Positions 46,960-57,613 of a DNA stretch of 64,000 nucleotides are shown in pieces. Position 1 is the first letter of the stretch. Each line of letters starts with the position of its first letter. The position numbers and the translations under genes were made by a program. The stretch lies in assembly GCA_021157415.1 (NCBI GenBank), contig JAGGWN010000123.1, forward strand, positions 20,006-84,005, in the 5' to 3' direction. A model generated the notes under the pieces. The model worked only from the letters and a program-made list of their open reading frames with translations. It was not told the origin of the DNA and searched no databases. Source of the stretch: Bacteroidales bacterium. GTDB taxonomy: Bacteria; Bacteroidota; Bacteroidia; Bacteroidales; VadinHA17.

Positions 46960-47057
46960 TTCCTGCTGTCGTATTTCCACTTTTTTACATTGTAATATTT
47001 TACCAAAAGAAAAAAATCATTACCTTGTGAAGCCAATCAATTAAAAAACCTTATGCC

Positions 47058-47945
47058 ATGAAACGATCTTTTTTTGTTATCTTACTGTTGACCGGAATAG
47101 TTATGACTGCCGGTATGAGTGCCTGCAAATCCAAAAACTCCAAAAAGAGTGAAAGTGAAAAAGCCGTAACCTCAACCCTTACCCCTGAAAAACTGGGTTG
47201 GAAACTGGGGGTTCAGTGCTGGACTTTCAAAGAGTACACTTTTGCGGAAGCCCTGCAAAAAATCAAACAACTGGGCTTAAAATATGTTGAAATGTTTCCC
47301 GGACAAAAAATCGGAGGAGGTTACGAAGGTACCACCAATTTTACTGCCGATGCCGATGCACGGGCTGCCATGAAAAAACTGCTGCAGGAGAATGACCTGA
47401 CACTGGTCAATTACGGGGTAATACATGGGAAAAACGACGAAGAATGGAAACAGATCTTTGACTTTGCCAAAGACATGGGGATACAGACCCTTACCGCCGA
47501 ACCCACCCCAGACCAGTTGGACTATGTGGAAACACTGTGCGATGAGTACGGGATTAACATCGCCATTCACAACCATCCCAAACCCTCCTTTTACTGGAGC
47601 CCCGACACAGTACTGAAATATGTGGATGGCCGTTCCAAAAGAATCGGAGCCTGTGCCGACGTAGGACATTGGGTTCGTTCAGGTCTCGATCCGGTGGAAT
47701 GTCTGAAAAAACTGAATGGACGTATCATCTCATTACACTTCAAGGACCTCAACGAAAAATCCAGAGAGGCCCATGATGTTCCCTGGGGAACAGGCATATC
47801 CAATGTACCGTCCATGTTGAAGGTTTTGAAAGATCAGGGGTTCAAAGGGGTTTTCAGTATCGAGTATGAATACCACTGGAAAACATCTGTGCCCGAGCTG
47901 GAAGAATCTATCAAAAAGTTCAACAAGTTTGTCTCGGAACTCTGA
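47058..47945 (+). CDS. Sugar phosphate isomerase/epimerase-like lipoprotein (xylose isomerase-like TIM barrel)
   Basis: Lipobox 'MTAGMSACKS', 'GVQCWTFKEYTFAEALQKIKQLGLKYVEMFPG'. Confidence 0.88.
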   Translation: MKRSFFVILLLTGIVMTAGMSACKSKNSKKSESEKAVTSTLTPEKLGWKLGVQCWTFKEYTFAEALQKIKQLGLKYVEMFPGQKIGGGYEGTTNFTADADARAAMKKLLQENDLTLVNYGVIHGKNDEEWKQIFDFAKDMGIQTLTAEPTPDQLDYVETLCDEYGINIAIHNHPKPSFYWSPDTVLKYVDGRSKRIGACADVGHWVRSGLDPVECLKKLNGRIISLHFKDLNEKSREAHDVPWGTGISNVPSMLKVLKDQGFKGVFSIEYEYHWKTSVPELEESIKKFNKFVSEL

Positions 47946-47964
47946 TTCCTGAAAAAGCTTCCGG

Positions 47965-48798
47965 ATGAACCGTGATGCGTTATTTGATCATATACGCAGG
48001 AAAAAAAGTTTTTTGTGTATAGGACTTGATACGGATATATCAAAGATCCCGGCACATCTGCTTAAAGAAGAAGATCCGGTATTTACCTTTAACAGGCAAA
48101 TCATCGAGGCCACCCATTCTTTTGCCATAGCCTATAAGCCGAATGTGGCCTTCTATGAAGTAACCGGGGATTCCGGATGGCAGTCGTTGAAGAAAACCAT
48201 TGATTACATCCGGAAAACGGATTCTTCGATTTTTATTATTGCAGATGCCAAACGAGGTGATATCGGAAATACATCGCGCCTGTATGCCCGTGCTTTTTTT
48301 GAAACCCTCGGCGCAGACGCACTCACCGTAGCTCCATACATGGGCCATGATTCCGTGCTGCCTTTTCTGAAATACAAAGACAAATGGGTGATCCTGCTGG
48401 CACTCACTTCCAACGCCGGGGCAGAGGATTTTCAGTTTTTTTTCAGTGAAAAAGAACAAAAGTTTCTGTACCAGAAGATTTTACAGGAAGCCGGCACATG
48501 GGCTTCTCCCGATAACCTGATGTTCGTGACAGGAGCCACACGGGCGGAGAAGCTGAGCGACGTCCGGCAATGGGTACCGGATCATTTTCTGCTGGTTCCC
48601 GGCGTAGGGGCACAGGGGGGCAATCTGGAAGAAGTGGCCCGTTATGGCATGAACGACCGGTGCGGATTGCTGGTAAACTCTTCCCGGGGCATTATCTATG
48701 CGGGAAAAGACAAGAATTTTGCCCGGGATGCAGCACGGGAAGCACACGCTCTACAGCAAATGATGGAACACCTCCTGACACAAAAAGGAATACTATGA
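47965..48798 (+). CDS. pyrF: Orotidine 5'-phosphate decarboxylase
   Basis: '[13 protein letters not shown]', '[23 protein letters not shown]', '[10 protein letters not shown]'. Confidence 0.95.
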   Translation: MNRDALFDHIRRKKSFLCIGLDTDISKIPAHLLKEEDPVFTFNRQIIEATHSFAIAYKPNVAFYEVTGDSGWQSLKKTIDYIRKTDSSIFIIADAKRGDIGNTSRLYARAFFETLGADALTVAPYMGHDSVLPFLKYKDKWVILLALTSNAGAEDFQFFFSEKEQKFLYQKILQEAGTWASPDNLMFVTGATRAEKLSDVRQWVPDHFLLVPGVGAQGGNLEEVARYGMNDRCGLLVNSSRGIIYAGKDKNFARDAAREAHALQQMMEHLLTQKGIL

Positions 48799-48814
48799 TC
48801 TTATCCTAACTTTC

Positions 48815-50095
48815 TTGAAAGAAGCACTATTACATTTTATCTGGCACCAGCAACTGTACGACCCTGAAAAACTGATCACCGCTGAGGGAGACCCGGTGAA
48901 AGTGCTCTCGCCGGGTCGCCCCAACAGAGATGAAGGCCCTGATTTCCTGGAAGCCAGAATCAGGATCGGACACATGGTGTGGGCCGGAAACGTGGAGATC
49001 CATAAAAAAGCATCCGACTGGTTTCGGCACGGTCATTTTCATGATCCCTTATATGATTCTGTCATCCTGCATGTGGTAGCGCAAAATGACAATCCTGTCA
49101 CCCGTTCGAATGGAGAAACGATCCCCGTGACCGAACTTTCTTTTGATCCGGCCTTGGAGGATAATTATGAACTCCTGATGAAAAAACGCAGCTGGATAGC
49201 CTGTAACGATCATCTTCATCGTATCGACCCGTTCGTGATTAAACACTGGCTGGGAAGCCTGGTGATCGAGAGACTTGAAAAGCATACTGCAGAAATACAA
49301 AAGGAACTGGAAGAAACCGGCAATAACTGGGAAGAAGTGTTATATCGTTTTCTGGCTAAGGGGTTCGGACTAAAAGTAAATGCCCGGCCTTTTTATCTTA
49401 TGGCCCGCTCCCTGCCCCTGAAATATCTCGCCAAACACCGTGACAACCTGATGCAGGTGGAAGCCATGCTGTTCGGGCAGGCAGGATTGCTGGATACCAA
49501 TCTGTTCGGCGACGAGTATTATGAGACATTGAAAAAAGAATACCACTACCTGCAAAAAAAATTTTCACTGACTCCCGTCGCCGGCCCTTACTGGCGGCAG
49601 ATGCGCATGCGTCCTTCTTCTTTCCCAACCATCCGTATTGCAGAATTTGCCCGTTTTATACACCAGCATGAACATGTTTTTTCCCGGGTAATGCAAAAAC
49701 CCTCACTTGCCGGGTTGGAATCCTTGTTCAACATCACTCTGGACGGATACTGGGACACACATTATCTTTTCAACAAACCTGCCAAAAAACAAAAAAAGAG
49801 TTTCGGAAAACAGGCTTTCCGGACGTTATTGATCAATGTGATTATCCCTTTTTATTTCATCCATGGGAAGATCACCGGAAATGACGAGTTCAGGGAGAAA
49901 GCACTGGATATACTTGAAAAACTGCCTGCCGAGAAAAACCGGATCATCCGTCTTTGGGAAGAAACCGGCATCCATGCAGACAATGCTTTTTACTCGCAGG
50001 CCTTACTGCAACTGAAAAATGCTTATTGCAATCCGGGACGTTGTCTCGAATGTCGGATCGGCATGAAAGTCATGACCCTGAACCTTCCCCGGTAA
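48815..50095 (+). CDS. DUF2851 family protein
   Basis: 'EALLHFIWHQQLYDPEKLITAEGDPVKVLSPGRPNRDEGPDFLEARIRIG'; TTG start. Confidence 0.85.
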   Translation: MKEALLHFIWHQQLYDPEKLITAEGDPVKVLSPGRPNRDEGPDFLEARIRIGHMVWAGNVEIHKKASDWFRHGHFHDPLYDSVILHVVAQNDNPVTRSNGETIPVTELSFDPALEDNYELLMKKRSWIACNDHLHRIDPFVIKHWLGSLVIERLEKHTAEIQKELEETGNNWEEVLYRFLAKGFGLKVNARPFYLMARSLPLKYLAKHRDNLMQVEAMLFGQAGLLDTNLFGDEYYETLKKEYHYLQKKFSLTPVAGPYWRQMRMRPSSFPTIRIAEFARFIHQHEHVFSRVMQKPSLAGLESLFNITLDGYWDTHYLFNKPAKKQKKSFGKQAFRTLLINVIIPFYFIHGKITGNDEFREKALDILEKLPAEKNRIIRLWEETGIHADNAFYSQALLQLKNAYCNPGRCLECRIGMKVMTLNLPR

Positions 50096-50239
50096 AACAT
50101 GCCCGGGCAAAGTACAACCGGACAGGCAACTCCTCCTTTTAACATACCACAGGAACTGTATTCTTTTTGACTCATTGACCTTTCTTTTAACTATATTTGC
50201 ATCAACAGTTCTTTTGATAACGTATCCCGTCAGACATCA

Positions 50240-51280
50240 ATGCACAGATCGTTTGTTACATCCGAAACAACAAGTAGCAAGTTATCCATACGCCTGGCTG
50301 TTATTCTGCTGGTCACCCTGGTCACTCTCGGGATATCCGGCTATATGATCCTGGAAGGCTATTCTTTTATTGACGCCTTCTACATGACTATAATCACGAT
50401 CTCAACGGTCGGCTTTAGGGAAATTCGAACCCTTACAGAATCCGGTAAAACTTTTACGATCTTATTGATCATACTCAGCCTTGGGACATTCGTCTTTGCA
50501 ATATCCAACCTGACACGTTATCTGCTGGAAGGTATTTTCAGAAACACCTTTTATTTAAAAAGAATCAAAAATAAAATCAAAAAATTGGAAAATCATACTA
50601 TTTTATGCGGATATGGCCGGAACGGCAGACAGTCCGCCAAAGAACTCTCTGATCACGGAAGAGATTTTGTGATCATTGAAAACAACCCGCTGCATCTTGA
50701 AGATCTGGAAGATGAACATAGCTTTCTGTTTATTGAAGGAGATGCCACCCAGGAGGAAACACTTCTGGAAGCAGGGGTGGAAAAGGCAGGAGCCCTCATA
50801 ACCACCCTGCCCAACGATGCAGACAACCTCCTGATCGTTATTACAGCCCGGCAGTTTAATCCCGGCATGACGGTTATCAGCAGGGCTTCTGACGAAAAAA
50901 CCGAAAAAAAACTGAAACGCGCCGGAGCTACCAACGTGATCATGTCGGACAAGCTCGGCGGCCAAAGGATGGCCAAGCTGGTAGTACAGCCGGATGTGGT
51001 GGAGTTTTTGGAAAAGATCATGCTGCAGAGTTCATCCGACGTCAACCTGGAAGAGATCTCCTGTGAGAAAATGTGCGATCTGTTTAATCATAAATCCATC
51101 AGGGATCTGGGTATTCGGAATAAATCCGGAGCCAATATTATCGGCATGAAGAAAAAAGGGGATTACCTCTTTAATCCTGACCCCGATGTGCTTCTGGACA
51201 AATCCGATAAACTGTTCGTGCTGGGCAAACCTGACCAGATTGCTCTGATGAAAAAACTTTTGCAGAAAGGAGAAATATGA
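50240..51280 (+). CDS. Two-TM potassium channel with RCK (TrkA-N/TrkA-C) domains
   Basis: Pore 'TIITISTVGFREIRTL', Rossmann 'HTILCGYGRNGRQSAKEL'. Confidence 0.9.
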   Translation: MHRSFVTSETTSSKLSIRLAVILLVTLVTLGISGYMILEGYSFIDAFYMTIITISTVGFREIRTLTESGKTFTILLIILSLGTFVFAISNLTRYLLEGIFRNTFYLKRIKNKIKKLENHTILCGYGRNGRQSAKELSDHGRDFVIIENNPLHLEDLEDEHSFLFIEGDATQEETLLEAGVEKAGALITTLPNDADNLLIVITARQFNPGMTVISRASDEKTEKKLKRAGATNVIMSDKLGGQRMAKLVVQPDVVEFLEKIMLQSSSDVNLEEISCEKMCDLFNHKSIRDLGIRNKSGANIIGMKKKGDYLFNPDPDVLLDKSDKLFVLGKPDQIALMKKLLQKGEI

Positions 51281-51343
51281 GTACGGGGAGATCCGTACAA
51301 ATTCTTGTTTTTCAAATAAACTGAATAAAATTTATCCGTGGTG

Positions 51344-51373
51344 TTGGTTTAATTAAAAAAAACCGTAATTTTG
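51344..51373 (+). promoter_or_regulatory. Bacteroidota-type promoter of rpsO, TTG-N19-TAATTTTG
   Basis: Both boxes at consensus spacing upstream of rpsO. Confidence 0.7.
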
Positions 51374-51424
51374 CAAATCTTTTAGTTAGGGTCTATAAAT
51401 TGTTTAACCAGCAGTAACAGCATT

Positions 51425-51694
51425 ATGTATTTAACGGCAGAAAAGAAAAAAGAGTTTTTCGGAAAGTACGGAAAGTCGGCGGAGGATACCGGCTCAATAG
51501 AAGCACAGATTGCCCTGTTTACTTACAGGATTGCGCATTTGACAGAGCATCTGAAAATGAACAAAAAAGATTATTCCACACAACGAGCATTGCTTAAACT
51601 TGTCGGGAAACGCCGCAGGCTGCTTGATTACCTGAAACAAAGGGATATCGAACGCTACAGGAGCATCATCAAGGATCTTAAGATCAGAAAATAA
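51425..51694 (+). CDS. rpsO: 30S ribosomal protein S15
   Basis: 'DTGSIEAQIALFTYRIAHLTEHLKMNKKDYSTQRALLKLVGKRRRLLDYL'. Confidence 0.97.
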   Translation: MYLTAEKKKEFFGKYGKSAEDTGSIEAQIALFTYRIAHLTEHLKMNKKDYSTQRALLKLVGKRRRLLDYLKQRDIERYRSIIKDLKIRK

Positions 51695-51702
51695 ACAAAG
51701 GG

Positions 51703-51732
51703 GAGGCAATTGATACCGATTGCCTCTTTTTG
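51703..51732 (+). terminator. Terminator/attenuator between rpsO and pnp
   Basis: GAGGCAAT-tgataccg-ATTGCCTCTTTTT. Confidence 0.88.
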
Positions 51733-51772
51733 TATTGTATATAATCAACCATGATTTAATCTATTTATCACA

Positions 51773-54016
51773 ATGTCTAATATTTATACAAAAACAATCG
51801 ATCTGGGTGACGGCCGTGAGATTGTTTTGGAAACAGGAAAACTTGCCAGACAGGCAGATGGTTCCGTCTTATTGAAAATGGGACGTACCATGTTATTAGC
51901 TACCGTCGTATCCGCTAAAGAAGCCAGAGAAGATGTGGATTTTATGCCTCTCTCTGTCGATTACAAAGAAAAATTTGCCAGCCTGGGACGTATCCCCGGT
52001 GGCTTTATGAAAAGAGAAGCACGTCCCTCCGACTACGAAATTCTGGTAGCCCGTCTTGTAGACCGGGTATTAAGACCGCTGTTTCCGGAAGATTACCATG
52101 CAGACACTTTTGTCAACATCAATCTTATCTCGGCGGATAAAGACACCGTGCCTGATGCACTGGCCGGACTGGCTGCCTCTGCTGCCTTGGCTGTCTCGGA
52201 CGTGCCTATTCAGGAACCTATCTCTGAAGTCCGGGTGGGCAGACTTAACGGTGAACTCATTATCAATCCTTCCTTCTCCCAGCTGGAAGAAGGTGATATT
52301 GATATTATTGTCGGTGCTACCAAAGACAATATTATGATGGTGGAGGGAGAAATGAAAGAAGTTTCCGAAGGGGAAATGCTTGAAGCCATGAAATTTGCAC
52401 ATGAGGCTATTAAAAAACAATGTCAGGCCCAGGAAGAAATGATGAAGGATCTGAAAATCATCAAGAGGGACTATACCGGAGATGTCGAAGACGAAGCCCT
52501 GAAACAAAAAGTGATAAAAGAGACCTATGATAAGGTTTATACCATCGCAAAACAGGGCATACCGGATAAACATAAACGATCCGAAGAATTTGACCGGGTC
52601 AGGGAAGAATTTCTGTCTCAATACAGTGAAGAAGAACGTGAAGAAGTGGAATCGCTGGTAAAACGATATTTCCATGATGTCCACAAAGAGGCCGTCCGCC
52701 GTCTGATTCTGGATGAGAGTGTACGGCTGGACGGTCGGAAGCTGGATGAAATAAGACCGGTCTCATGCGAAGTGGATTTTCTGCCTGCAGCCCATGGTTC
52801 GGCACTTTTTACAAGAGGCGAAACCCAGTCGCTTACTACCGTAACCCTGGGCACCAAGCTGGATGAAAAGATCATTGATGAAGTTTTGGTACAGGGCACC
52901 GAAAAATTTGTCCTGCATTATAATTTTCCGCCGTTTTCTACCGGCGATGCCCGGCCTAACAGAGGGGTAAGCCGCCGCGAAGTAGGACATGGCAACCTGG
53001 CCCACCGCGCCCTGAAAAACATGTTGCCTCCGGAAAGTGAAGTCCCTTACGCCATACGGGTGGTATCTGACATCCTCGAATCCAACGGATCTTCTTCTAT
53101 GGCTACCGTATGTGCCGGAACACTGGCCCTGATGGACGCCGGAATCCAGATCAAAAAACCGGTTTCGGGGATTGCCATGGGCCTGATTACAGACAAAGAC
53201 AGTGATAAATATGCAGTGCTGTCAGACATCCTGGGCGATGAAGATCACCTCGGCGACATGGACTTCAAGGTTACCGGTACCCGTGACGGCATCACGGCTA
53301 CCCAGATGGACATCAAGGTGGACGGCCTTTCTTATGAAATTCTGGAGAAAGCACTGGACCAGGCTAAAAGAGGAAGAATGCACATCCTGGACATCATGGA
53401 GCAAACCATTGATAAACCCAGACCCGATCTGAAACCACACGCCCCCAGAATTATCCAAATGACGATCCCGAAAGAAATGATCGGTCCGCTGATCGGCCCC
53501 GGGGGGAAAATCGTTCAGGAAATACAGCGCGAAACCAATACGACAATCGTGATTGAAGAGATCAGCGATGTGGGAGTGGTGGATATCTACGGAGAAAATA
53601 AAGAAGCCATTGATAATGCGGTAAAAAGAGTTAACGACATTGTCGCCCTGCCTGAAGTGGGCGCTACCTATAAAGGGATTGTAAAATCTATTGTTCCTTT
53701 TGGCGCTTTTGTTGAAATCATGCCCGGGAAAGAGGGCCTTTTACATATCTCCGAAATCGCATGGAAAAGAATCAATGATGTTAATGATGTATTGAAAGAA
53801 GGGGAGGAAATTGAAGTTAAATTGATCGGCCAGGATGAGAAAAACGGGAAAATGAAACTTTCCATGCGAGCCCTTCAGCCCAAACCCGAAAATTATGAAG
53901 AAGAACACAGAAGACAGCGCCCCCACAGAGATCACCGGGACAATCGCGATTATCGCGATCGCAGAAAGCCCTACGGATCTTCTCACCGGCACGATAACCC
54001 GAAAGATTCTGAGTGA
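51773..54016 (+). CDS. pnp: Polyribonucleotide nucleotidyltransferase
   Basis: '[30 protein letters not shown]', KH '[17 protein letters not shown]', C-terminal S1 domain. Confidence 0.97.
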   Translation: MSNIYTKTIDLGDGREIVLETGKLARQADGSVLLKMGRTMLLATVVSAKEAREDVDFMPLSVDYKEKFASLGRIPGGFMKREARPSDYEILVARLVDRVLRPLFPEDYHADTFVNINLISADKDTVPDALAGLAASAALAVSDVPIQEPISEVRVGRLNGELIINPSFSQLEEGDIDIIVGATKDNIMMVEGEMKEVSEGEMLEAMKFAHEAIKKQCQAQEEMMKDLKIIKRDYTGDVEDEALKQKVIKETYDKVYTIAKQGIPDKHKRSEEFDRVREEFLSQYSEEEREEVESLVKRYFHDVHKEAVRRLILDESVRLDGRKLDEIRPVSCEVDFLPAAHGSALFTRGETQSLTTVTLGTKLDEKIIDEVLVQGTEKFVLHYNFPPFSTGDARPNRGVSRREVGHGNLAHRALKNMLPPESEVPYAIRVVSDILESNGSSSMATVCAGTLALMDAGIQIKKPVSGIAMGLITDKDSDKYAVLSDILGDEDHLGDMDFKVTGTRDGITATQMDIKVDGLSYEILEKALDQAKRGRMHILDIMEQTIDKPRPDLKPHAPRIIQMTIPKEMIGPLIGPGGKIVQEIQRETNTTIVIEEISDVGVVDIYGENKEAIDNAVKRVNDIVALPEVGATYKGIVKSIVPFGAFVEIMPGKEGLLHISEIAWKRINDVNDVLKEGEEIEVKLIGQDEKNGKMKLSMRALQPKPENYEEEHRRQRPHRDHRDNRDYRDRRKPYGSSHRHDNPKDSE

Positions 54017-54033
54017 TTTTCCCGAATGATACC

Positions 54034-54067
54034 AAAAAGGTCATGAGATTTCATGACCTTTTTTTGT
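54034..54067 (+). terminator. Intrinsic terminator after pnp
   Basis: AAAAAGGTCATG-agattt-CATGACCTTTTTTT. Confidence 0.93.
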
Positions 54068-54101
54068 ATCTTTCAACCCCTTTTATCACATTTCCGTTAA
54101 A

Positions 54102-54596
54102 ATGGAGAAACGTTCAGACAAAATGAGACCGGGTTTTCGGAACATGAAGTTTCCCGGAATGAAAGCAAGGCTTTTGCGTCTGGACCGATTTCTGCAGATG
54201 ACGGATAACCTGGACCACCAGCCTTATTGCCCTGAATGCCGGTCATTGGCCGAAGAAGCAGAACATCTCTCAAGGCAAACCATACAAACGGAAAAAGACT
54301 TCCAACAATTTGAAATACAGTACATGAATCTTTTCGGAAAGATCAATGATCATCTGAAAATATCTCATGGGTACCGTATCCCTAATTATTTTATTTCTCT
54401 CTATACCCTGCTTTATACCATTGTGGGCATACTGGCGGGACTGTTTGTCGTTTATCTGGGACGCATCGGCAATTTCGGAAAATGGAGCTATGAAATAGGA
54501 GGGCTGCTCGGTTTTGTCACCGGCCTTGCCATCGGGAGAATAGCAGGACATCGCAAAGACAAACAAATGAAAATTGAACACAAGAACCTGTATTGA
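54102..54596 (+). CDS. Uncharacterised small membrane protein with CPEC motif
   Basis: ORF after terminator, 'QPYCPECRSLAEEAEHL', two C-terminal TM segments. Confidence 0.65.
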   Translation: MEKRSDKMRPGFRNMKFPGMKARLLRLDRFLQMTDNLDHQPYCPECRSLAEEAEHLSRQTIQTEKDFQQFEIQYMNLFGKINDHLKISHGYRIPNYFISLYTLLYTIVGILAGLFVVYLGRIGNFGKWSYEIGGLLGFVTGLAIGRIAGHRKDKQMKIEHKNLY

Positions 54597-54667
54597 AAAA
54601 ACACTTTAAAAAAGATAAAAAGTGGTCCGTACAACAATATCTTTATCAATTAAAAACAATAATACAG

Positions 54668-56794
54668 ATGAAACCAAATTTTTTGATTTTATTACTCTTT
54701 GCAGGACTTATTATAGGTGCTGCTGCCTGCAATTCTGGACGCATTCATTATCCCGTAACCAAAACAGTAAACCAGGTGGATGACTATTTCGGGGTCAAGG
54801 TTCAGGATCCGTATCGCTGGCTGGAAAACGACACCTCAAAAGAAACAGAAGCTTGGGTTAAGGCAGAGAACCGTATTACCTTTGCCTATCTGGACAAGAT
54901 TCCCTTCAGGGGAAAAATAAAAAAACGACTGGAAGAGTTGTGGGATTACCCAAAAATGTCTTCCCTGTGGAAAGAAGGAGGGTATTATTTCTTTGCCAAA
55001 AACAGCGGAATGCAAAACCAGAGTGTTTACTACATCCTGAAAGACCTGAAAAGTGAACCACAGGTGATCCTCGACCCCAATAAGTTATCCGTTGACGGGA
55101 CGGTAGCGTTGAGCAATTTTTCCGTTTCCAAAGACGGGAAATATCTGGGTTACGGTATTTCCCGCAGCGGCTCTGACTGGCAGGAATTTTTTATCAGGGA
55201 CATTCAAACAAAAAAAGACCTGCCCGATCACCTGAAATGGATCAAATTTTCGGGCCTGGCATGGCATGGGGAGGGTTTTTATTACAGCCGGTATGCCAAA
55301 CCTGTCCAAGGACAGGAGTTGATAGCTTCTAACCGCAACAGCAAGGTGTATTTTCACAAGACAGGTACTCCCCAGAAAGAAGACCGGCTGATCTATGAGG
55401 ATCCTGAACATCCCGACTGGAGCTTTTCACCTGACGTCACCGATGACCAACATTATCTGATCCTTTCCGTTACCCGATCCACCAGCGGGAATGCCCTGTA
55501 TCTAAAAGATCTTACACAAAAAAACGCTCCGCTGGTTAAAGTGGTTGAGAACTTTGACCATGATTACTGGGTGGTTGATCATACCGGCAACCGGCTGTTG
55601 ATCATGACCAATGATCAGGCTCCCCGCTACAAACTTATTGCCTTAAAAGATAATGACCTGAATATGGATCATGCCGTGGTGGTCTTGCCGGAAAATGAAA
55701 AGGAAGTGCTCACCGGTGTTGTTTTGGGAGGAGATAAGCTGATTGCAGAATATCTCAAAAATGCACATTCCGTGTTAAATATTTATGACCAACAGGGACA
55801 GTTTCTCCATGAGGTCTCCCTGCCGGGGATAGGTTCGGTAGCGGGTTTTCATGCCAGGCCGGGAGAGAATCTGGCTTTCTATACGTTTACTTCCTTTACC
55901 TTCCCCTCGGTGGTTTATAAATATGATATTGCCAACAACCGCTCGGAAGTTTACTTCAAACCGGACATTGACTTTGATTTCGATAATTATGTAACCAAAC
56001 AGGTCTTTTATTACAGCAAAGACAGCACACGTATTCCCATGTTTATCGTTCATCGCAAAGGCCTTAAAATGAACGGGAAAAATCCCACACTTCTTTACGG
56101 CTATGGTGGATTTAACATTAATCTTACCCCGTCTTTCAGGATCTCCCGGCTGATCTGGCTGGAAAACGGAGGTGTATATGCCATGGCCAATCTGCGGGGT
56201 GGAGGAGAATACGGAGAAAAATGGCACCAGGCCGGTACAAAAATGCATAAACAAAATGTATTTGACGATTTCATCTATGCGGCCAAGTACCTGATCCATG
56301 AAAAATACACCTCTCCCGCTCACCTGGCCATCCAGGGGGGATCCAACGGAGGGCTGCTGATAGGCGCTGTCGTTAACCAGGCACCGGAATTGTTCCGGGT
56401 AGCCCTGCCGGCTGTCGGTGTGATGGACATGTTGCGATATCATAAGTTTACCATAGGTCGTTACTGGGCATCCGATTACGGTACCAGCGAAGACAGTAAA
56501 GAGATGTTCGAATACCTGTACCACTACTCTCCCCTGCATAACATCAGGGCAGGAAAACCCTACCCGGCCATGATGATCACTACGGCCGACCATGATGACA
56601 GAGTGGTCCCGGCCCATAGTTTCAAATATGCAGCTACCTTGCAGGCTACCTACAAAGGGAATAATCCCATACTTATCCGGGTCGAAACAAAAGCAGGCCA
56701 CGGAGGAGGCAAACCTACCGCCAAACAGATCGAAGAAGCTGCCGATCTATACGCTTTTGCCTTTTATAATATCGGAATAACCCCGAAATATTAA
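54668..56794 (+). CDS. Prolyl oligopeptidase (S9A) lipoprotein
   Basis: Lipobox 'GAAACNSG', 'VQDPYRWLEN', 'IQGGSNGGLLIGAVVNQAPELF', 'DHDDRVVPAHSFKYAA'; ATG at 54668 preferred over ORF start 54593. Confidence 0.93.
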   Translation: MKPNFLILLLFAGLIIGAAACNSGRIHYPVTKTVNQVDDYFGVKVQDPYRWLENDTSKETEAWVKAENRITFAYLDKIPFRGKIKKRLEELWDYPKMSSLWKEGGYYFFAKNSGMQNQSVYYILKDLKSEPQVILDPNKLSVDGTVALSNFSVSKDGKYLGYGISRSGSDWQEFFIRDIQTKKDLPDHLKWIKFSGLAWHGEGFYYSRYAKPVQGQELIASNRNSKVYFHKTGTPQKEDRLIYEDPEHPDWSFSPDVTDDQHYLILSVTRSTSGNALYLKDLTQKNAPLVKVVENFDHDYWVVDHTGNRLLIMTNDQAPRYKLIALKDNDLNMDHAVVVLPENEKEVLTGVVLGGDKLIAEYLKNAHSVLNIYDQQGQFLHEVSLPGIGSVAGFHARPGENLAFYTFTSFTFPSVVYKYDIANNRSEVYFKPDIDFDFDNYVTKQVFYYSKDSTRIPMFIVHRKGLKMNGKNPTLLYGYGGFNINLTPSFRISRLIWLENGGVYAMANLRGGGEYGEKWHQAGTKMHKQNVFDDFIYAAKYLIHEKYTSPAHLAIQGGSNGGLLIGAVVNQAPELFRVALPAVGVMDMLRYHKFTIGRYWASDYGTSEDSKEMFEYLYHYSPLHNIRAGKPYPAMMITTADHDDRVVPAHSFKYAATLQATYKGNNPILIRVETKAGHGGGKPTAKQIEEAADLYAFAFYNIGITPKY

Positions 56795-56822
56795 TCTCAA
56801 CACTCTTTCCCTTTTTTCCTGC

Positions 56823-57467
56823 ATGAAGAAAATAAAGTATGCTTACATAGTAATCGAAGGAAACATCGGGGCCGGGAAGACCTCTCTGGCTTCTATGATC
56901 GCGAAGGATTACAGGGCTCGCCTTATCCTGGAACAATTTTCCGACAATCCTTTCCTGGCAAAATTCTATGCACAACCCGAGAGATATGCTTTCCCCCTGG
57001 AAATGTCATTCCTGGCAGAAAGATATAATCAGTTAAAACACGAACTGGCCCAGCCCGAATTGTTTACCAGCTTCACCATCGCTGACTATTATTTTTCCAA
57101 ATCCCTGATTTTTGCTCAAAACAACCTGGGCAGGGATGAGTACATCCTGTATCAACAGATATTTTCCATTATTTACGATACACTTCCACGTCCTGACCTT
57201 TATGTGTACCTGCATGTTTCTATCGAACGCCTGCTTAAAAATATTGCACTGCGAGGCAGGGATTATGAAAAAAACATACATGCTGAATACCTTGAAAAGA
57301 TCCAAAATGGCTATTTCAGGTTTATGCGTCAGGAAAAGGACATCTCGTTTCTGGTAATAGATATTGACAACATCGATTTTGTAAAAAACCTTGAGGATTA
57401 CAAGAAGCTAACCCATTTGATCTTTTCAGGGAACTATCCCCCTGGGATAACACAAATACTAATTTGA
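56823..57467 (+). CDS. Deoxynucleoside kinase family protein
   Basis: 'IVIEGNIGAGKTSLASMIA', 'DYYFSKSLIFAQNNL', 'RGRDYE'. Confidence 0.9.
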   Translation: MKKIKYAYIVIEGNIGAGKTSLASMIAKDYRARLILEQFSDNPFLAKFYAQPERYAFPLEMSFLAERYNQLKHELAQPELFTSFTIADYYFSKSLIFAQNNLGRDEYILYQQIFSIIYDTLPRPDLYVYLHVSIERLLKNIALRGRDYEKNIHAEYLEKIQNGYFRFMRQEKDISFLVIDIDNIDFVKNLEDYKKLTHLIFSGNYPPGITQILI

Positions 57468-57613
57468 TTGCACCCTCTCCAAAACCCCTAAATGCAGTTA
57501 TTTCCTCTTTTTACGCAAAAATATCAAGGATTTTTTTTTTTTTTTTCAAAACTTCGTAGTTTTGTGATAGCATCTGAGAAGATTGTTAACATAACTCAAA
57601 TAACACATTAATT

